64,000 nt of DNA from NCBI GenBank assembly GCA_005656395.1, contig SRSI01000029.1, positions 29,834 to 93,833 of the forward strand, in the 5' to 3' direction. Every line of letters starts with the position of its first letter. The stretch's first letter is position 1. Position numbers and translations under genes: made by a program. Of the stretch, positions 48,927 to 62,127 are shown piece by piece. This DNA comes from Strongyloides papillosus (Eukaryota > Nematoda > Chromadorea > Rhabditida > Strongyloididae). The notes below the pieces were generated by a model. That model saw nothing but the letters and a program-made list of their open reading frames with translations, was not told the DNA's origin and ran no database searches.

Positions 48927-50334
48927 ATATTATTACTATTTCTTGCATCTTTTGCATTTTTATACACAGCTTTTTAGATGAAGTTTATGAATTCGAAACA
49001 TACAGAATAGAATCCATATAAGAAAGACTTATTCGAGAAGGTAAATTGGAAGAAGTTATGAAAGAAATTGATAGTCCAACAGAGGAACCTAAACGTGATA
49101 ACGAAACTGAAACTGAATATTATGCTAGGAAGAAAAAAAAAGTTGTAGTTCAACATACTTATAGTTTTTTCGATGTACAATACCTAGCAAATATTTCGAT
49201 AGGTACACCTGGTCAGAAGTTTCGTGTTGTTGTCGGTAAATATAATTATTGTAAATTTTTTATATTCTTAATTATGTTTTTATAGATACTGGATCGTCAA
49301 ATTTATAGGTTTTGATAAATCATGTTTCAAAAGTGGTATTGAAAAAAATCCATGCAATGGGAAAAGTGCTTTTAATTCGAAAAAATCATTAACATATAAA
49401 AATAAACGTTGAAAGTTTCAAGTACGTTACGTAAATAATTTTGCTAGTGAAAATATTGGTGAGGATACCTTTCAAATTTTAGGGAGAAAAAGAACAAAAA
49501 TAAGAATGAAAAAAATTGAATTTGGACAGGCCAACAATTTACCTTCAAATGGTGATATTTATCCATTTGAAGGCATTCTTGGCTTAGGTTTTAGAACAAT
49601 AGCAAATAATGATATGACTCCACCATTAATTTCCACTATGCATAGAAAAATTCTAGCGAAACCTCTTTTTACAATTCATTTAAGGTTAATTAACGGTGCA
49701 TTAAGTATTTTTGGTGGTAAAGTTACCTATGGAGGAATAAATTAGGACAATTGTGAACCATTAATTGGTTATCAAAAATTATCTCATGCATCTTATTGGC
49801 AATTTACAGTTAAATCATTTTCAGTGAATAAATTAAAATATAATCATGGATTGGAGGCAATTGCTGATACAGGTGTGTATTGATAAAAGATATTTTTATT
49901 AATTATTTTAGGTGCTGCATTTGTGGGGGCCCCTCCTGCTGTAGTAGTGGGTATTGCTAAAGAGTTAAATGGTCAATTCATACCTCAATATGGATTATAT
50001 TTCGGTAATTTTTTTAGCTAAAAAATATTTAATAAATTAGCACTAATTTTTTAACAGCAAACCATATTTAATATTTATTTTAAAAATATATTTTTTAGTT
50101 TATTGTGCCAAGAAAAACAATGGGCTTAAAATTAAACTTCATAAAATTAATATTAAAATAAAAAGAAAACATTTTATAACACAATTTAGAAATTTATGTA
50201 GATTAAATATATTCCCATATGCTTCAGGTAGTTATTGTCCCGCATTTATTTTGGGTGATCCGCTTCATCAAAGTTATTGTGTCATATATGATATAGGAAA
50301 CAAAAGAATTGGATTTGCACAACCTAAACGTTAA
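48927..50334 (+). pseudogene. Pepsin-like aspartic protease 2, pseudogene
   Basis: Full-length relative of its two neighbours with the same four-exon layout, but disabled many times. The start codon position is ATA (48927). A TAA replaces the Arg codon in the prodomain (near 49019). The Trp after DTGSSN is TAG and is followed by a 1-base loss (near 49307). CGT-TGA breaks the flap region (near 49410), and a TAG follows the Gly-Ile-Asn stretch (49743). The second active-site motif reads DTG-Ala instead of DTG-Thr. Splice sites are still readable, so loss is fairly recent. Confidence 0.92.
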
Positions 50335-51159
50335 TCTAAAAATTGAAAAGCAAATATTACAAACATTTTTTTATATTTAATATATAACTCTAGTCTTTAA
50401 AAGTATAAAACTTTATTGTAGAGTAGATTTTTTAACTGTAAAATTATAGAATAATATTACATAATATGTTATACTGGAGACCCCAGGCTGGCGCTACCAG
50501 AAGTGGATTTAAAAGGTTTATTAGCTATCAAATGTTATATATTTATTACATATGATTATGAATGATCATGAGTGATTATGGAATTGGATTTACTGCTCCT
50601 TTTATAGTTCCCTGTTCATTAGATGTCTGGTATGACATGTCTCTCATGTCTTCAGATATTTTGATATCCTATTGAATTTTTATTAATAATAGTTAAAAAA
50701 TATTGTATAAATGTATTTAAGGAAATATATTTCCCTTTTTTCTTTCAAGCGATATATAAAGCTAGGAAACAAATAAGCATTCATAATTCTATTTTTTTCT
50801 AAAAAAAACTTGTAATATGAAATTATTAAGTAGTTATATTTTTATTATATATTTATTTTCTTAGATGTTTATCATTTTTTAAACCTTTTAAATGAAAATT
50901 AAAGTTTAAATTATAACGAAAGTTTAAAAATGTTTCTTTATCATTATATACCTCCATGAATGGTAATAATAATTTCTTGTGAATTATATCATAAAAAATT
51001 TTGCAAAAACAATATACAAAATCAAGTTTAAAATATTGTAAAAAAACATGATTATTTCGCTAAAGGATATTTTTTATTTCCATTATTTTTTTATTATGTC
51101 TTATCAATAAACTTTAATTCAATCCATTAAAATTATTCAAATGAAATAATTTTTTGTAT
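50335..51159. other. Spacer between aspartic protease copies 2 and 3
   Basis: Non-coding, duplicated upstream sequence. The TATA box of copy 3 begins at 51160. Confidence 0.6.
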
Positions 51160-51165
51160 TATAAA
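51160..51165 (+). promoter_or_regulatory. TATA box, aspartic protease 3
   Basis: TATAAA lies 54-49 nt before the ATG, followed by the shared AGACAAATCTGAT segment. Confidence 0.55.
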
Positions 51166-51213
51166 AAAGACAAATCTGATAATTTTTCCTATTAATTTGT
51201 TTTTTTTATTCTA

Positions 51214-52622
51214 ATGTTACTACTGTTGTTTGCATTTTTTTCATTTTTTATACGCGGTAATGGAGAAGAAATTTATGAGTTTGATACATACAGAGTTGAA
51301 TCAACAAGAGATAGGCTTATTCGAGAAGGTAAATGGGAAGAAATGATGAAAAAAATAGATGAAACGACAGAGGAACCTAAACGTGAAAATGAAACTGACA
51401 CTGAATATTATGCTAGAAAGAAAAAAGTTGTAATTCAAAATATTTATAGCTTTTTTGATGTAGAATATCTAGGAAATATTTCAATAGGAACACCTGGTCA
51501 GAAATTTCGTGTTGTCCTCGGTAACTATAATTATTGCAATTTTTTTAATACTTTTTATTGTTTTATATAGATACCGGATCGTCAAATTTGTGGGTTGTTG
51601 ATAAGTCATGTCTTAAAAGAAATATTAAAAATAATCCATGTAGTGGGAAAAGTGCTTTTGATCCAAAAAGATCATTAACATACAAAAATAAACGTAGAAA
51701 GTTTTCAATACGTTACGGAATAGGTTATGCTAGTGGAAATATTGGTGAGGATACCTTACAAATTTTAGGGAGAAAAAAAACAAGAATAAAAATGAAAAAA
51801 ATTGAATTTGGGCAAGCTGATAATATATCTCCTGATGATGCACAATCTCCAATTGAAGGCATTCTTGGCTTAGGTTTTAGAACAATAGCAAATAATGATA
51901 TGACTCCACCATTAATTTCCGCTATGCATAGAAAACTTCTAGTGAAACCTCTTTTTACAGTTCATTTAAGGCAAATTCGTGGTGCTTCAGGTATTTATGG
52001 TGGTAAATTTACTTATGGTGCAGTAAATAAAGACCATTGTGGACCAGTAATTGGTTACCAAAAATTATCCCGCGCAACCTATTGGCAATTTACAGTGAGA
52101 TCATTTCAAATGAATAAGGTAAAGTATAACCATGGATTTGAGGTAATTGCTGATACAGGTGTGTTTTGAATAAAATATTTTTTTATTTAATTGTTTTAAG
52201 GTACCTCAATTGTTGGTGCCCCTCCTGCTATAGCAGAAGGTTTTGCTAAAGCATTAAATGGCCAATATGCACCACAATATGGATTCTTTTTAGGTAATTT
52301 TTAAATTAAAAAGCCATCTAATAAATTAACATTAATTTTTAACACCAAACCATATTTTTATTTACATTTAAAAATATATTTTTTAGTTGATTGTACAAAG
52401 AAAACCAATGGGTTAATAATTAAAGGTTTTAAATTAAACCTTAGAATAAAAAGAAAACACATCATAACGCAATATGGAAATTTATGTAGACTTAATATAT
52501 TTCCATTTGCTTCCGGTGGATATGGCCCTTCATTTATTCTTGGCGATCCACTTCATGCAAGTTATTGTGTCATATACGATATAGGAAACAAAAGAATTGG
52601 ATTTGCAAGACCTAAACGTTAG
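51214..52622 (+). CDS. Pepsin-like aspartic protease 3 (A1 family)
   Basis: Four exons (51214-51520, 51571-52158, 52201-52293, 52387-52622; introns 50, 42 and 93 nt) encode 407 residues. Signal peptide and propeptide end in a basic stretch (YYARKKKVVIQN). Both catalytic motifs are intact across introns (VVLDTGSSNLWVVD and ADTGTSIVGAPPA). The flap SIRYGIGYASGN is closer to the pepsin norm than in copy 1. The product ends IYDIGNKRIGFARPKR. It is the best conserved member of the array and probably an active secreted protease. Confidence 0.92.
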
Positions 52623-53208
52623 TCTAAAAACTGAAAATCAGATATTACAAACATTTTCTCTATGTATAATATATAACCCTAATTTTTAAAAATATTAAAC
52701 TTTGAAATATTATCTATATAAACTTTATTGTGAAGTAAAAATTGTTACTATAAGATTATAAAATAATACCACATAATATCTTATTTGTTAAAAAATCTTA
52801 AATAGTTTTTGAGTTAATGATATCAAAGTTTCAAATTATATTACTATTTATATGGTATTTCTATTTTATTTTCACAATTTTTTTTATCTATTTATAGAAA
52901 AAAAAGAAAATTAAATTCCTAGACATTAGGGTAATTCATAATATTGTTGATTTCAATGATTTTAAGAGACGCTGTTAGTTATAAAACATTCTATATAAAA
53001 TTTTTTCCTATTCTTATCTAAAAATATTCATATAATTAAATTACCGTTATTTATTTATACTTTTTGTCTATTGACTTATCATTTTTATTTATTTTGCAAT
53101 AAAAAATTTATTTACAACATTCCACTATTGAAATATCTTTTTTTTCTTTTTCTATCCCCCATTTTTTTCATTTTTCATGTGGGAAAGCCCCCGGGGAGGC
53201 CGGCCACC
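52623..53208. other. Spacer with a GC-rich patch before the tRNA
   Basis: AT-rich up to about 53180, then an abrupt GC-rich stretch (53184-53208, including CCCCCGGGG and GGCCGGCC) directly abutting the tRNA. Confidence 0.6.
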
Positions 53209-53282
53209 GCCGCCATAGCTCAGTCGGTTAGAGCGTGGGTCTAATAAGCCCAAGGTCGCAGGTTCGACCCCTGCTGGCGGCA
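53209..53282 (+). tRNA. tRNA-Ile (anticodon AAT)
   Basis: A 74-nt cloverleaf. The acceptor stem GCCGCCA pairs with TGGCGGC plus discriminator A. A-box-like TAGCTCAGTCGG and B-box GGTTCGACCCC are present. The anticodon stem TGGGT/GCCCA closes the loop CTAATAA, giving anticodon AAT. No intron. A T5 run at 53285-53289 can end Pol III transcription. Confidence 0.97.
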
Positions 53283-55618
53283 TACTTTTTGCGATATTTC
53301 CACTCTATATTTAGTTATTCACATTCTTAGACACATTCTTAAAAAAGAATACTTAATAAAATCATATTGTACCAAATTTCTTTTGGCAGTCTAATATTTT
53401 ACACATTCTTAAGTTTTTCATCAAGTACCCATTCTTCTTTTATATCATTAAGTCCTTTCTAGTGATATGTGATGTATCTAATTCTAATTTTGAAGATTTA
53501 ATGTTAACATCACCAAGATACTCATATAGAATTCTTTCATCTATTTATTAAAAAATGATTATAATAAAGATAAAATAATTTAATTTTTTTTCCTTATTCT
53601 CTTTATCATTATGAATATATGTGTAATTGTATATATATAAAAAGTTTGTAGTATTAAAAAGTAAATTTACTTAAAGATATATTTATTTCTTCCATATTCT
53701 TTTGATAAAATTCACATCACCCTCGCATCAAACTTCATTTTTGTTGGTAAATATTATATTATAATGTAATTTAGTATTCAAACTCTCAGTTTCAAATATG
53801 AAGAGAATAAAAATAATAAGATTGAAAGTTTGGTAAACTTTATATCAAATTATTAACCCCAAAAAGATTCATTAATATATCATTTGTAAAATTTTTTATT
53901 ATAAGAATATAAACCAGTAATCTTTAAATGAATATAATTTAGTAATTCTTACTCTCATAATAATTATAATATTCAGAATGTTTAACTTATTTATCATGTG
54001 AGAGTTACACTAAAATCCTGATAATAAAAAGTATAATATTTTCTCACAGTATAACTCATTTAAGTTTTTATCATTTTTTTTGCATGTTACTTGATAATAA
54101 GTAAATTTATTGAATGACGTAAGTTTGGTACCTTAAAGAGATTTACCTCACACGTAATGTTAATTAATAAGAAGTTTAGTAACAGTAAAAATACTATAAA
54201 AACTTAAAAAGAAAAAAAGTTTCATAAAGTAATGAGGACTTCGCGTGATATGATTGGTTAAAAATATATGGATAAAGATTTATACAATATTTATAAGATT
54301 TATATTATTAAAGTTGATGAAAAGTTTCTACAAATCTTGCACTTGTATAGAAAGAATTATAAGATTTAATTAAGATTTTGTAATTTCTTTATCATTTACA
54401 AAGTATATATATTGTATGATGTTATTAAATATGGCATATAAGTTATATTTGGATATAATGTTATATTTATTATATCAGTGATTTATAATAATTTTAGGCA
54501 ATTTAAGTTCCTCTTATTTGGGAATGTCTGAAGATTAAGCATGCACGTATAGTAGCTAGTATAATAATTGGTATGAAATCTTACTTCTAATTGTGACTAC
54601 CCCCTATTTTATTATAACAAATTTGGTTGATAAACTAAAATTTTTGTCCATTTTTAGTCTAATAAATTAACATCAACTCTATCATATTTCAAAGTTTTAC
54701 ATCCCTTAGACAAATACTTTAAATAACAGTAAGATACTTTTTTACCTCTAATTAAAAGTAATACTTTAAAAAGATATTTTATTCTACTTTTAAAATGCTA
54801 TTTAGATAAAAGAACATAAATATTTTTTGATGTTTTTAATTAACCATTAATATCAACTAACATCAACCTATCATTAAATTTATCTCCCATCTTGACTCTT
54901 CCTACATTTAAATATGTATATATTTTATAAAAAGTTTTGTTATAAACATATAATTTTATTAATATCAACTTTATTTTTTATTTCTTTTAATTATGCTGAA
55001 TAAAAAATTACACACATATAGTTTTTCATATCTTCATTGATGATTCGATATGAATAATAAAATAAATTTGGAAATACTTTAACTTGAAAAGGTTTTTTTA
55101 AAAATTATTATATATTTCTAGTGAAGTATTAAATAACAAACTTTAAAAAAGAAAGAATTCATTTACTTCACATAATATCGTTGAAATCATTTTAGTTCCC
55201 TCATTAACAAATTTTTTTATTAATCATGAGATACTTGAAAAATCTTTCTCTAATCTATTTATTAAACTAAAATTCTTTAACCAAGAGTTTAAAACTTGGA
55301 GATATAATTAAATTTATAGATTACTTTTTTATATAATTTTTTTAAAACTTTTTTCTTCATACCTTATATAACGTTACTTTTTTATTTATTACTTTAATTT
55401 TTTTTGTTGATATCTTTCGATATCAAATTTTTTTATTTCAGAGGAAGAAGGAATACATAATTTCAACTATTTATGGTATTATTTATAAAGAAATGAAAAG
55501 TTAATAATTTTTAATGAAAATAGCACTTTGTTATACAAATTTTTCTTACTACAAAAGAAAGAAAGTATAAAAAGAATAGTATACATTAAAACTTCTACAA
55601 TTTTATTTATAATCTACT
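53283..55618. other. Intergenic, tRNA to GPCR
   Basis: A 2.3-kb AT-rich stretch without supported genes, repeats or RNAs. The 3' end is presumably the GPCR promoter. Confidence 0.55.
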
Positions 55619-58119
55619 ATGACAGAGGAGTTGGATAACATTAATATCTATGAATTTTTCCACGATATTGATAATTTAACATTTAACGACATTAACATGA
55701 ATATTGAAGATAAAACTTTCCAAAGAAACTGGTAAATATTTTAATTTTTTTCAAAAAAATAAACTTTATTTAAATTTTCTTTTAGGTATTATTTATTATT
55801 GGCGATATTTCCAATATCTTGTATAATAGGAAATATCTTAGTAATCTTAGCTGTTCTTACAACCAAAACACTACAAACTCCAACGAATTACTTGTTAATG
55901 TCATTGGCATTTGCTGATTTATTAGTTGGAATAGTTTTAATGCCATTAAACATTTACTTATCAATAAATCAACTTCGTTGGGAGCTTGGTCCAGAGTATT
56001 GCCAATTATATTGTATTCTAGATGTTGCTGTAAGCACATCCTCCATAATTCATCTAGTTTTAATATCATTTGATAGACTTGTTGCTGCAACTAAACCCGC
56101 AGAGTATAAATCTATCAAACATAAAAATAGAATTTACAGACTTATTGTTCTTGGGTGGTTATTCTCAATAGGTTTATCATTGCCATTAAATATCAAGCTT
56201 AACTTTAATGAGTCCTCATATGATGAGTATAATGACCCTGGATCAATTAGTAATTACCTTAATTGGGAGGTAGTGGAGGAGAACCAAAAAATGTTTATCA
56301 AAGATAAAAATAATCCTTTTATGGCTGGTCATCATTGCGGTATATTTAATCCTATTTATATGTTATGTTCCTCAATTTTCGCTTTTTACCTTCCATCAGT
56401 TATTATGATGTTAACATATGGATTTATTTTTTATAATTTACGTAAAAGGTTAGCTGCCGTGAAGTTACATGAAATGGTTGGTGGGCAGTTTATTGGTTTT
56501 GGTGCAGATGTTAGTAATATTACACAAACAGCTCTAAGCAATGTACTTGGAACACATCCAAAAAAGCGTGTTCTAATTAGTTGGGAAAAGCCATTGTTAA
56601 AAAACATTGAGGAAACAGCTGCTGAACATGCTAGCAGTTTAAATGATAGTGAAAGGGAACAGGTACAATTTTTTTATACATATTCATTTGTTATGTATTC
56701 ATATTTTTTGTATTTGAAAGTGGAATTTATATTTTTCAATATTTTGTAGTTGTATAAAAATTTTTTTATGTATTAAAATATTTTTAGTTGCAAACAATAT
56801 TGGAGGCTGCTGATGATATGTCTGAGGATGATGGAATGTCGATGACGATATCAGAATCAGAATATGATAGACCCCCGTCAATAATATTAGAAGCAGTAAC
56901 ATTACGTGCCCCATCTGAATCAGGATCGTCATCATTATCAGTACCATCCATGCAAGCTAAAAAAAAGACACAACCAGCTAATAAAAGTAATAAAATCGTT
57001 AAACGAAAAAGGATGTCATTAGCACCAACATCCTGTGGGGGCGCTACAGTAAAGAAAATTATAGAAAAAAGAAGGCATTCAGAGATTACAAAACAAGATT
57101 CTTCCAATAGTACAAATTCATCAAATAAAGATAATAATGATATGGGATTACAACCACCTAAAGAGGATAAAAGAAAGTTACGAAGATTAAGTGAAATAAT
57201 ATCTGATTGGGATAGAAATTCTAGACCATCCTTATCACAGATGTATGGATTTGCTAGAAGAGAATCATTATATATAGCAAGAAAAAAATTAGCTGGTTTA
57301 AAAGATTGGGCATTAGATTTACTAGGTAAAATGAAGAATAAACAAGGAAGAGCTTTAAGAAGGGAAGCAAGAGCAACTAAATTAGTTGCAACAGTTATGA
57401 TTGTTTTTTTAGTTTGTTGGACGCCATTTTTACTTTTAATATGTATAAAGTTTATAAGTTATGGCAAAAAGATTGGAATATAGAGATGGAATATCTTTTT
57501 CATTGGTGTACAGGTTTAGGATACGTTAATTCAAGTTTAAATTTTTTTATTTATTCTGTTATTAATCAAGTATGTTTTTTTAAAATATACAAAAAATTAA
57601 TAAATTTTTTTACAGAGGTTTCGTCAAAATTTCAAAAGACTCATTGGTCTAAAAAGACGTAGCAAAAGAAGTAAAACATGGATGTTACCACCGAAAAAAA
57701 AGAAAAAATCAACGAACGCTAATAATGACAAGAAAAAAGGATCAGCAAATTGTTTAGAGTTAAATGATAGAATTAATATTGATGCAGAGGAACCCCGTAG
57801 AAGATCATCTATACTATCAAAACTTGGTTTATCGAAACCAAAATGGATTAATAAACCAAAAATAGTTATTGAAGAGGTATCAAAATCATCGCAACCAAAG
57901 ATTTCAATAACAGGTGGTTATACAACTTTCAATTACACAACTGATGATTGTATGAGGAGAAGTAGTAGTGAAATAATTGGTGGCGTTATATTTCCATCCA
58001 ATTATGAATCTCGTCGTAGTAGTGGTATGAGTAACTCATCAGCATCATTAATTCTCCATGATATTCATCAAGTTTTAACAAAAAGTGAATCAATGGATCC
58101 TTCGGAAATATTTGTGTAA
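55619..58119 (+). CDS. D2-like aminergic GPCR with an apparent 1-nt deletion in TM6
   Basis: Exons 55619-55731, 55786-56662, 56788-57569 and 57616-58119 (introns 54, 125 and 46 nt). The class A amine-receptor marks are Asp3.32 in TM3 (CILDVAVSTSSIIHL), DRL in place of DRY, the TM5 pattern SSIFAFYLP (close to D2 dopamine receptors), a very long third loop, a basic TM6 lead-in (RREARATKLVATVMIVF), CWTPF, TM7 YVNSSLNFFIYSVIN and a tail starting RFRQNFKRLIGL. The frame breaks in the five-T run at 57427-57431. Upstream reads CWTPF then an early stop at 57481; downstream reads FTFNMYKVYKLWQ into TM7. One extra T would join them as CWTPFF and give about 758 residues. Either an assembly homopolymer error or a recent null allele. 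No intron fits this gap. Confidence 0.85.
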
Positions 58120-59360
58120 GATTTTATTATTTATATCAACAAAAATTTCACTTCAATTGAAACAATATTTTAATACTTTTAAATCATCTAATAATTCCAT
58201 TTTTCTAATATTTAAGTAACTATGTGTATATATGGAAAAAAATATATTAATCTTTGTCATTATTTATTATATCTTTTTTTAAAGTGACTTTAATACCTAT
58301 AGTAATTTTGTAATGAAATTATTTTGTTATTTTTTTAATAACGGAAAATTAAAGATTTCTATGGTTGTTTACAAAATCTACGGAAGTGAAATTTTATTTC
58401 ATCTTTTTAGTAACGTTGAAAATTATTAATAAATAAACTTATTAAATATGTTTTAAACTTCAATATCAGAATACGAAGTTATTAATAATAATTCTAAGAA
58501 ATTACGATAAAATTGTAAAAAAAATGCACTAAATAAGACATAAGAAAATTTAAAACTATTATTAATTATTTTATTTAGTAAGAGTAAAAAAAGTTACAAT
58601 AATTAATTTAGGTCAAAAATATTAGGATATATAATTTATTCACTTTAAATTTTATTAAACAAAAAAGTTACACTATAAAACATGTATAATGTGTAGGAGG
58701 ATTATAAAAAGCCAAAGTTCAGTAGTAATCAAATATGAAAAAGATTAGTTGAAAAATCTTGAAATAAGTAAATATTAATAATTTTTTGTTTAAAAATTTG
58801 TAAGTATTGAAACCAAGGATTTTTAATGAAAATTTTAATACATCTTAACAATAGGAAATGTCAGAATGGTTTGATGTTTATATCATTTGTTTGAAATATA
58901 AACTTTATAGTGATACGTTTCTTTATAAATGTCAATGATATTCTACTTATCAATATAAAAATAACATTCGATGTTTAAAAGAAATTTAAATTTTAAACAG
59001 GGAACTACAAATATATAAAAGTTCAAGTAATAATTGGCATACTTCTAGATAGGAAGTTATAGAGTATCCTTAAAAAAATAATTGGCCAAATTTATTTTTT
59101 TAATCAAGTTTCAAATACTAATAAATTTAAATTGTGAATAATAGTTATGAAATTTTTCACTACATCATATGTTTGTTAATGAAAAAGTTTATAACTCTCT
59201 TTTAACATTAATATTTTACCAAAAAATGATTAACAATTTTATGCATGATTTTCACATGGTTATTAAATAGTGCGTAATCGTTAATATATTATAATTAATA
59301 CAAATTTCAATCACTTAAAATTCACAAAAGTATAACACCATAAATTATAAATTGAATTTT
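58120..59360. other. Intergenic before DIRS element
   Basis: AT-rich sequence with no gene recognised. Confidence 0.6.
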
Positions 59361-59371
59361 AATTATATGTC

Positions 59372-59489
59372 GATACTAACGTAGTGAGATTGCTTTGCAT
59401 AACGCGGTCTTTTCCTTGGATTTAGTCCTTTTCTTGCACGGAATTTCGGAATTCCGTACAGTTTTGGTGGTGCGCCACTATTTAATCAG
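59372..59489 (+). repeat. DIRS left inverted terminal repeat
   Basis: 118 nt, inverted copy at 63400-63516. It contains a foldback core, ACGGAATTTCGGAATTCCGT (59440-59459). Confidence 0.9.
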
Positions 59490-59562
59490 TTTTTTCTTTT
59501 CCTTGAATTTTGTCGTTATTATTACTAATATCTAACAAAATCGTTGCCGAATCAAGTTCCAA

Positions 59563-60291
59563 ATGGCTGAAGAACCTGATAATAATGAAATACTGGGTCT
59601 GTTTGACAATTCAACCCAACAGCCGGCAGAAGAAAGTGCCGATGACCAACTTATCAACGCTCTATTGCACAATAAAAAGTCAATGACGTTATCTGAACAA
59701 GGTATGAAAGCGGTATCCAAAATATTCTCCTGCAAAAGAATATCACATGAAACCATTGAGAGCATCACTGATAGAATGGGCGTTCACCAAGACCTCCAGT
59801 TTCTCGCTCCCGCCTTCAGCACCCCATACTACTCTAAATTAAAAATGAGGTCAGTAGACAGCAACCTTGCCAAAATGCAGGATCACCTACTCCAGTCAGT
59901 CTGTATGTTATCGCACAATGTTGAAGCTGCGACAGGAGATAACAAAAGTGCCGTACTCAGTGCCCTCATTAATATCAAGTATGTTGTCGACGGATTAAGT
60001 GACATACGTAGAGAAGTCGCCTTTAGAAACTTCTCACCCAAATTCAACAAAGGGCTTCCCAGTGTACCTCTCGATATGGAAGAGAAGGTAACTCGTATGG
60101 ATAGTTCTGAAAGAATCTCAATACTTCCTAAGCATGCCGAAGCATTATTCAAGAATGTGGCCGATACACCACAGGATCTCCTCTCGTTCATCCAAAGGGA
60201 AAACAGAAAAAGATCTTACAATAATACGGCTAACATCGAGCCGGAAAGCAAAAGATTGCGCCAACCGATACGGTGCTACTTGATTACATAA
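59563..60291 (+). CDS. DIRS gag-like ORF1
   Basis: 242 residues starting MAEEPDNNEILGLFDN, acidic at the start and basic at the end. It sits first in the element, where DIRS retrotransposons carry a gag-like protein. No zinc knuckle or other motif is visible. It is intact from start to stop. Its 3' end overlaps the start of the RT frame. The call rests on position within the element. Confidence 0.65.
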   Translation: MAEEPDNNEILGLFDNSTQQPAEESADDQLINALLHNKKSMTLSEQGMKAVSKIFSCKRISHETIESITDRMGVHQDLQFLAPAFSTPYYSKLKMRSVDSNLAKMQDHLLQSVCMLSHNVEAATGDNKSAVLSALINIKYVVDGLSDIRREVAFRNFSPKFNKGLPSVPLDMEEKVTRMDSSERISILPKHAEALFKNVADTPQDLLSFIQRENRKRSYNNTANIEPESKRLRQPIRCYLIT

Positions 60292-62122
60292 TAAACGGTG
60301 TAGATATAGGTATCTTAGGTGAGCCAACACAGCATAAGATAGGTAAGAATAATTCTCTTCAAAGGAAGAAGAACAGTTTATTGAAAATGAGATAAAAGAT
60401 CTCCTCCGCTCCAACAGTATAAAAGAGCACGACAATCCCAAATGGATTAGCCCCCTAATGGTAGTAACCACTTCAAAAATGAGATTAGTACTAGACCTTT
60501 CTTCACTAAATGATTACATATAACATTTTAGTTTTAAATGTGAGTCGATAAAAGATGTAACGGATCTTCTCGAGCCTAAAGCCTTCTTAACTTCCATTGA
60601 CCTATCCGCAGCATACCACAGCTGTGCAGTACGACCACATCAAACTGAATACTTAGGATTCAGGTGGAATAATAAAACATACATTTACCTTGTATTGCCC
60701 TTTGGAGCTAGTTCAGCACCAAGACTATTTTATAGAATAACAAACACCCTAACCGCCACGATAAGGGCCAACGGTATAAAAATGACGAGATTTTACGATG
60801 ATTTTCTAATCACTCATACGGATAAGGATCTGTTAACACGTCATACCGAATACTGCATGAATTTGTTACGTGCAGCTGGATTCTCCATTAACGAGAAAAA
60901 GAGTGAGTTGTCACCTAAATATATAATAAAATATCGAGGTTTAGTGATAGATACACTTAAAGAGGAACTTCGCCTCCCCCAGGATAAGCTGGATAACATT
61001 ATTAAAGCAGCCCGTCACATCTCAAATCTCAAGAGGGTAGTTGCACGTCAACTTTATAGCTTATTAGGCATGATAGAATTCTCATCCTATGCAAACTTCT
61101 TAACAAGAATCAAAGCACGTCCACTCCAACGCGCCGTAAATAAATGTATAGGGTTTCCTCCAAATTACAATAGGTATGTGAATATAACAACGGAAATTAG
61201 GCAAGGTCTAGCATGGTATATCAATAACATAGAAGCCACCAATGGGCTGCGATATAATCAGGACCACGCGAGCATAGAGGTTTACACAGACGCATGTAAT
61301 GTTAGTTATGGAGGAATAGTATATTTTCCTGATTACACTTCCCAAAGCGTCCAAGGGTACTTTACGGACGACTTATTATCTAAACATATTAATGAGAAGG
61401 AACTAATGGCCTTATCCTTCACGTGCTTCGGGCTTTTGCAAAATACATATAATAAAATAGTTAACATTTACTGTGACAATACAACTACCCTAGCGTTGGT
61501 TCATAATAAAGGAAGTGTTAATAAAATATTTCTCTCATCGGAGACGGAAAAGCTACTCGATTTCTTTTACGAGCACAGGCTATATATTAACTTATACCAT
61601 ATTCCAGGATCCTACAATCAGGTGGCAGATCGCCTTTCCCGAACAATGCCCGTTACCCTACAAGGCCCAACAGAAGCAACTCTAACTATAAAGGCAAGAG
61701 AAGAAATTAAGGAATTTCTTTTAAATAAATTTAATGTAATAATTTCGGTTGATCTGTTTGCATCTTATGAAAATAAATTTTGTGATAAATTTGTAACGTT
61801 ATTTGATGATAACCGAGCGTTTAGAAGAAATGCCTACTCATTCAACTGGCAGGGTTTAATTGATGAGGAAGTAATAGCATTTCCCCCATGTAATCAAGTA
61901 CTCAGAGTACTGCGTAAAGCGGGTACCGACAAGTGCAATCTTTGGCTGGTAGCCCTAATGTGGGAAAATCAAAATTATTTTCCAGTTTTAATATCCCAAT
62001 TCGGGGACCCTATCCTACAATTATATGGTTCTAATATAGTTAACTTTCCAGACTGTGCAACTCCAATGAAGAACCGAAAGCACAAAGTGGGACTTTTCCG
62101 AATTTTCTTCAAGTCGCACTGA
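60258..62122 (+). pseudogene. DIRS reverse transcriptase/RNase H ORF (frameshift plus stop)
   Basis: RT motifs include WISPLMVV, LVLDLSSLND, TSIDLSAAYH, LPFGASSAPRLF and the catalytic FYDDF. RNase H follows with VYTDACNVSYGG, NEKELMAL, IYCDNTTT and the Asp of NQVADRLSR. A DIRS-type C-terminal domain (SVDLFASYENKF, IAFPPCNQVLRVL, ALMWENQNYFP) completes it. The early part overlaps ORF1 in another frame, a frame change occurs near 60350-60365, and an in-frame TAA lies at 60521-60523. From 60524 to 62122 the frame is open. All catalytic residues are kept, so damage is recent or partly a base-calling artefact. Confidence 0.85.
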
Positions 62123-62127
62123 GTGAC

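Noticed and set aside
57440..57489. Short intron to explain the GPCR frame break
   Set aside because: The 41-nt GTATAA...ATAG option creates a stop at the junction, and the only in-frame option is 26 nt, shorter than any intron in the window. A missing base fits better.
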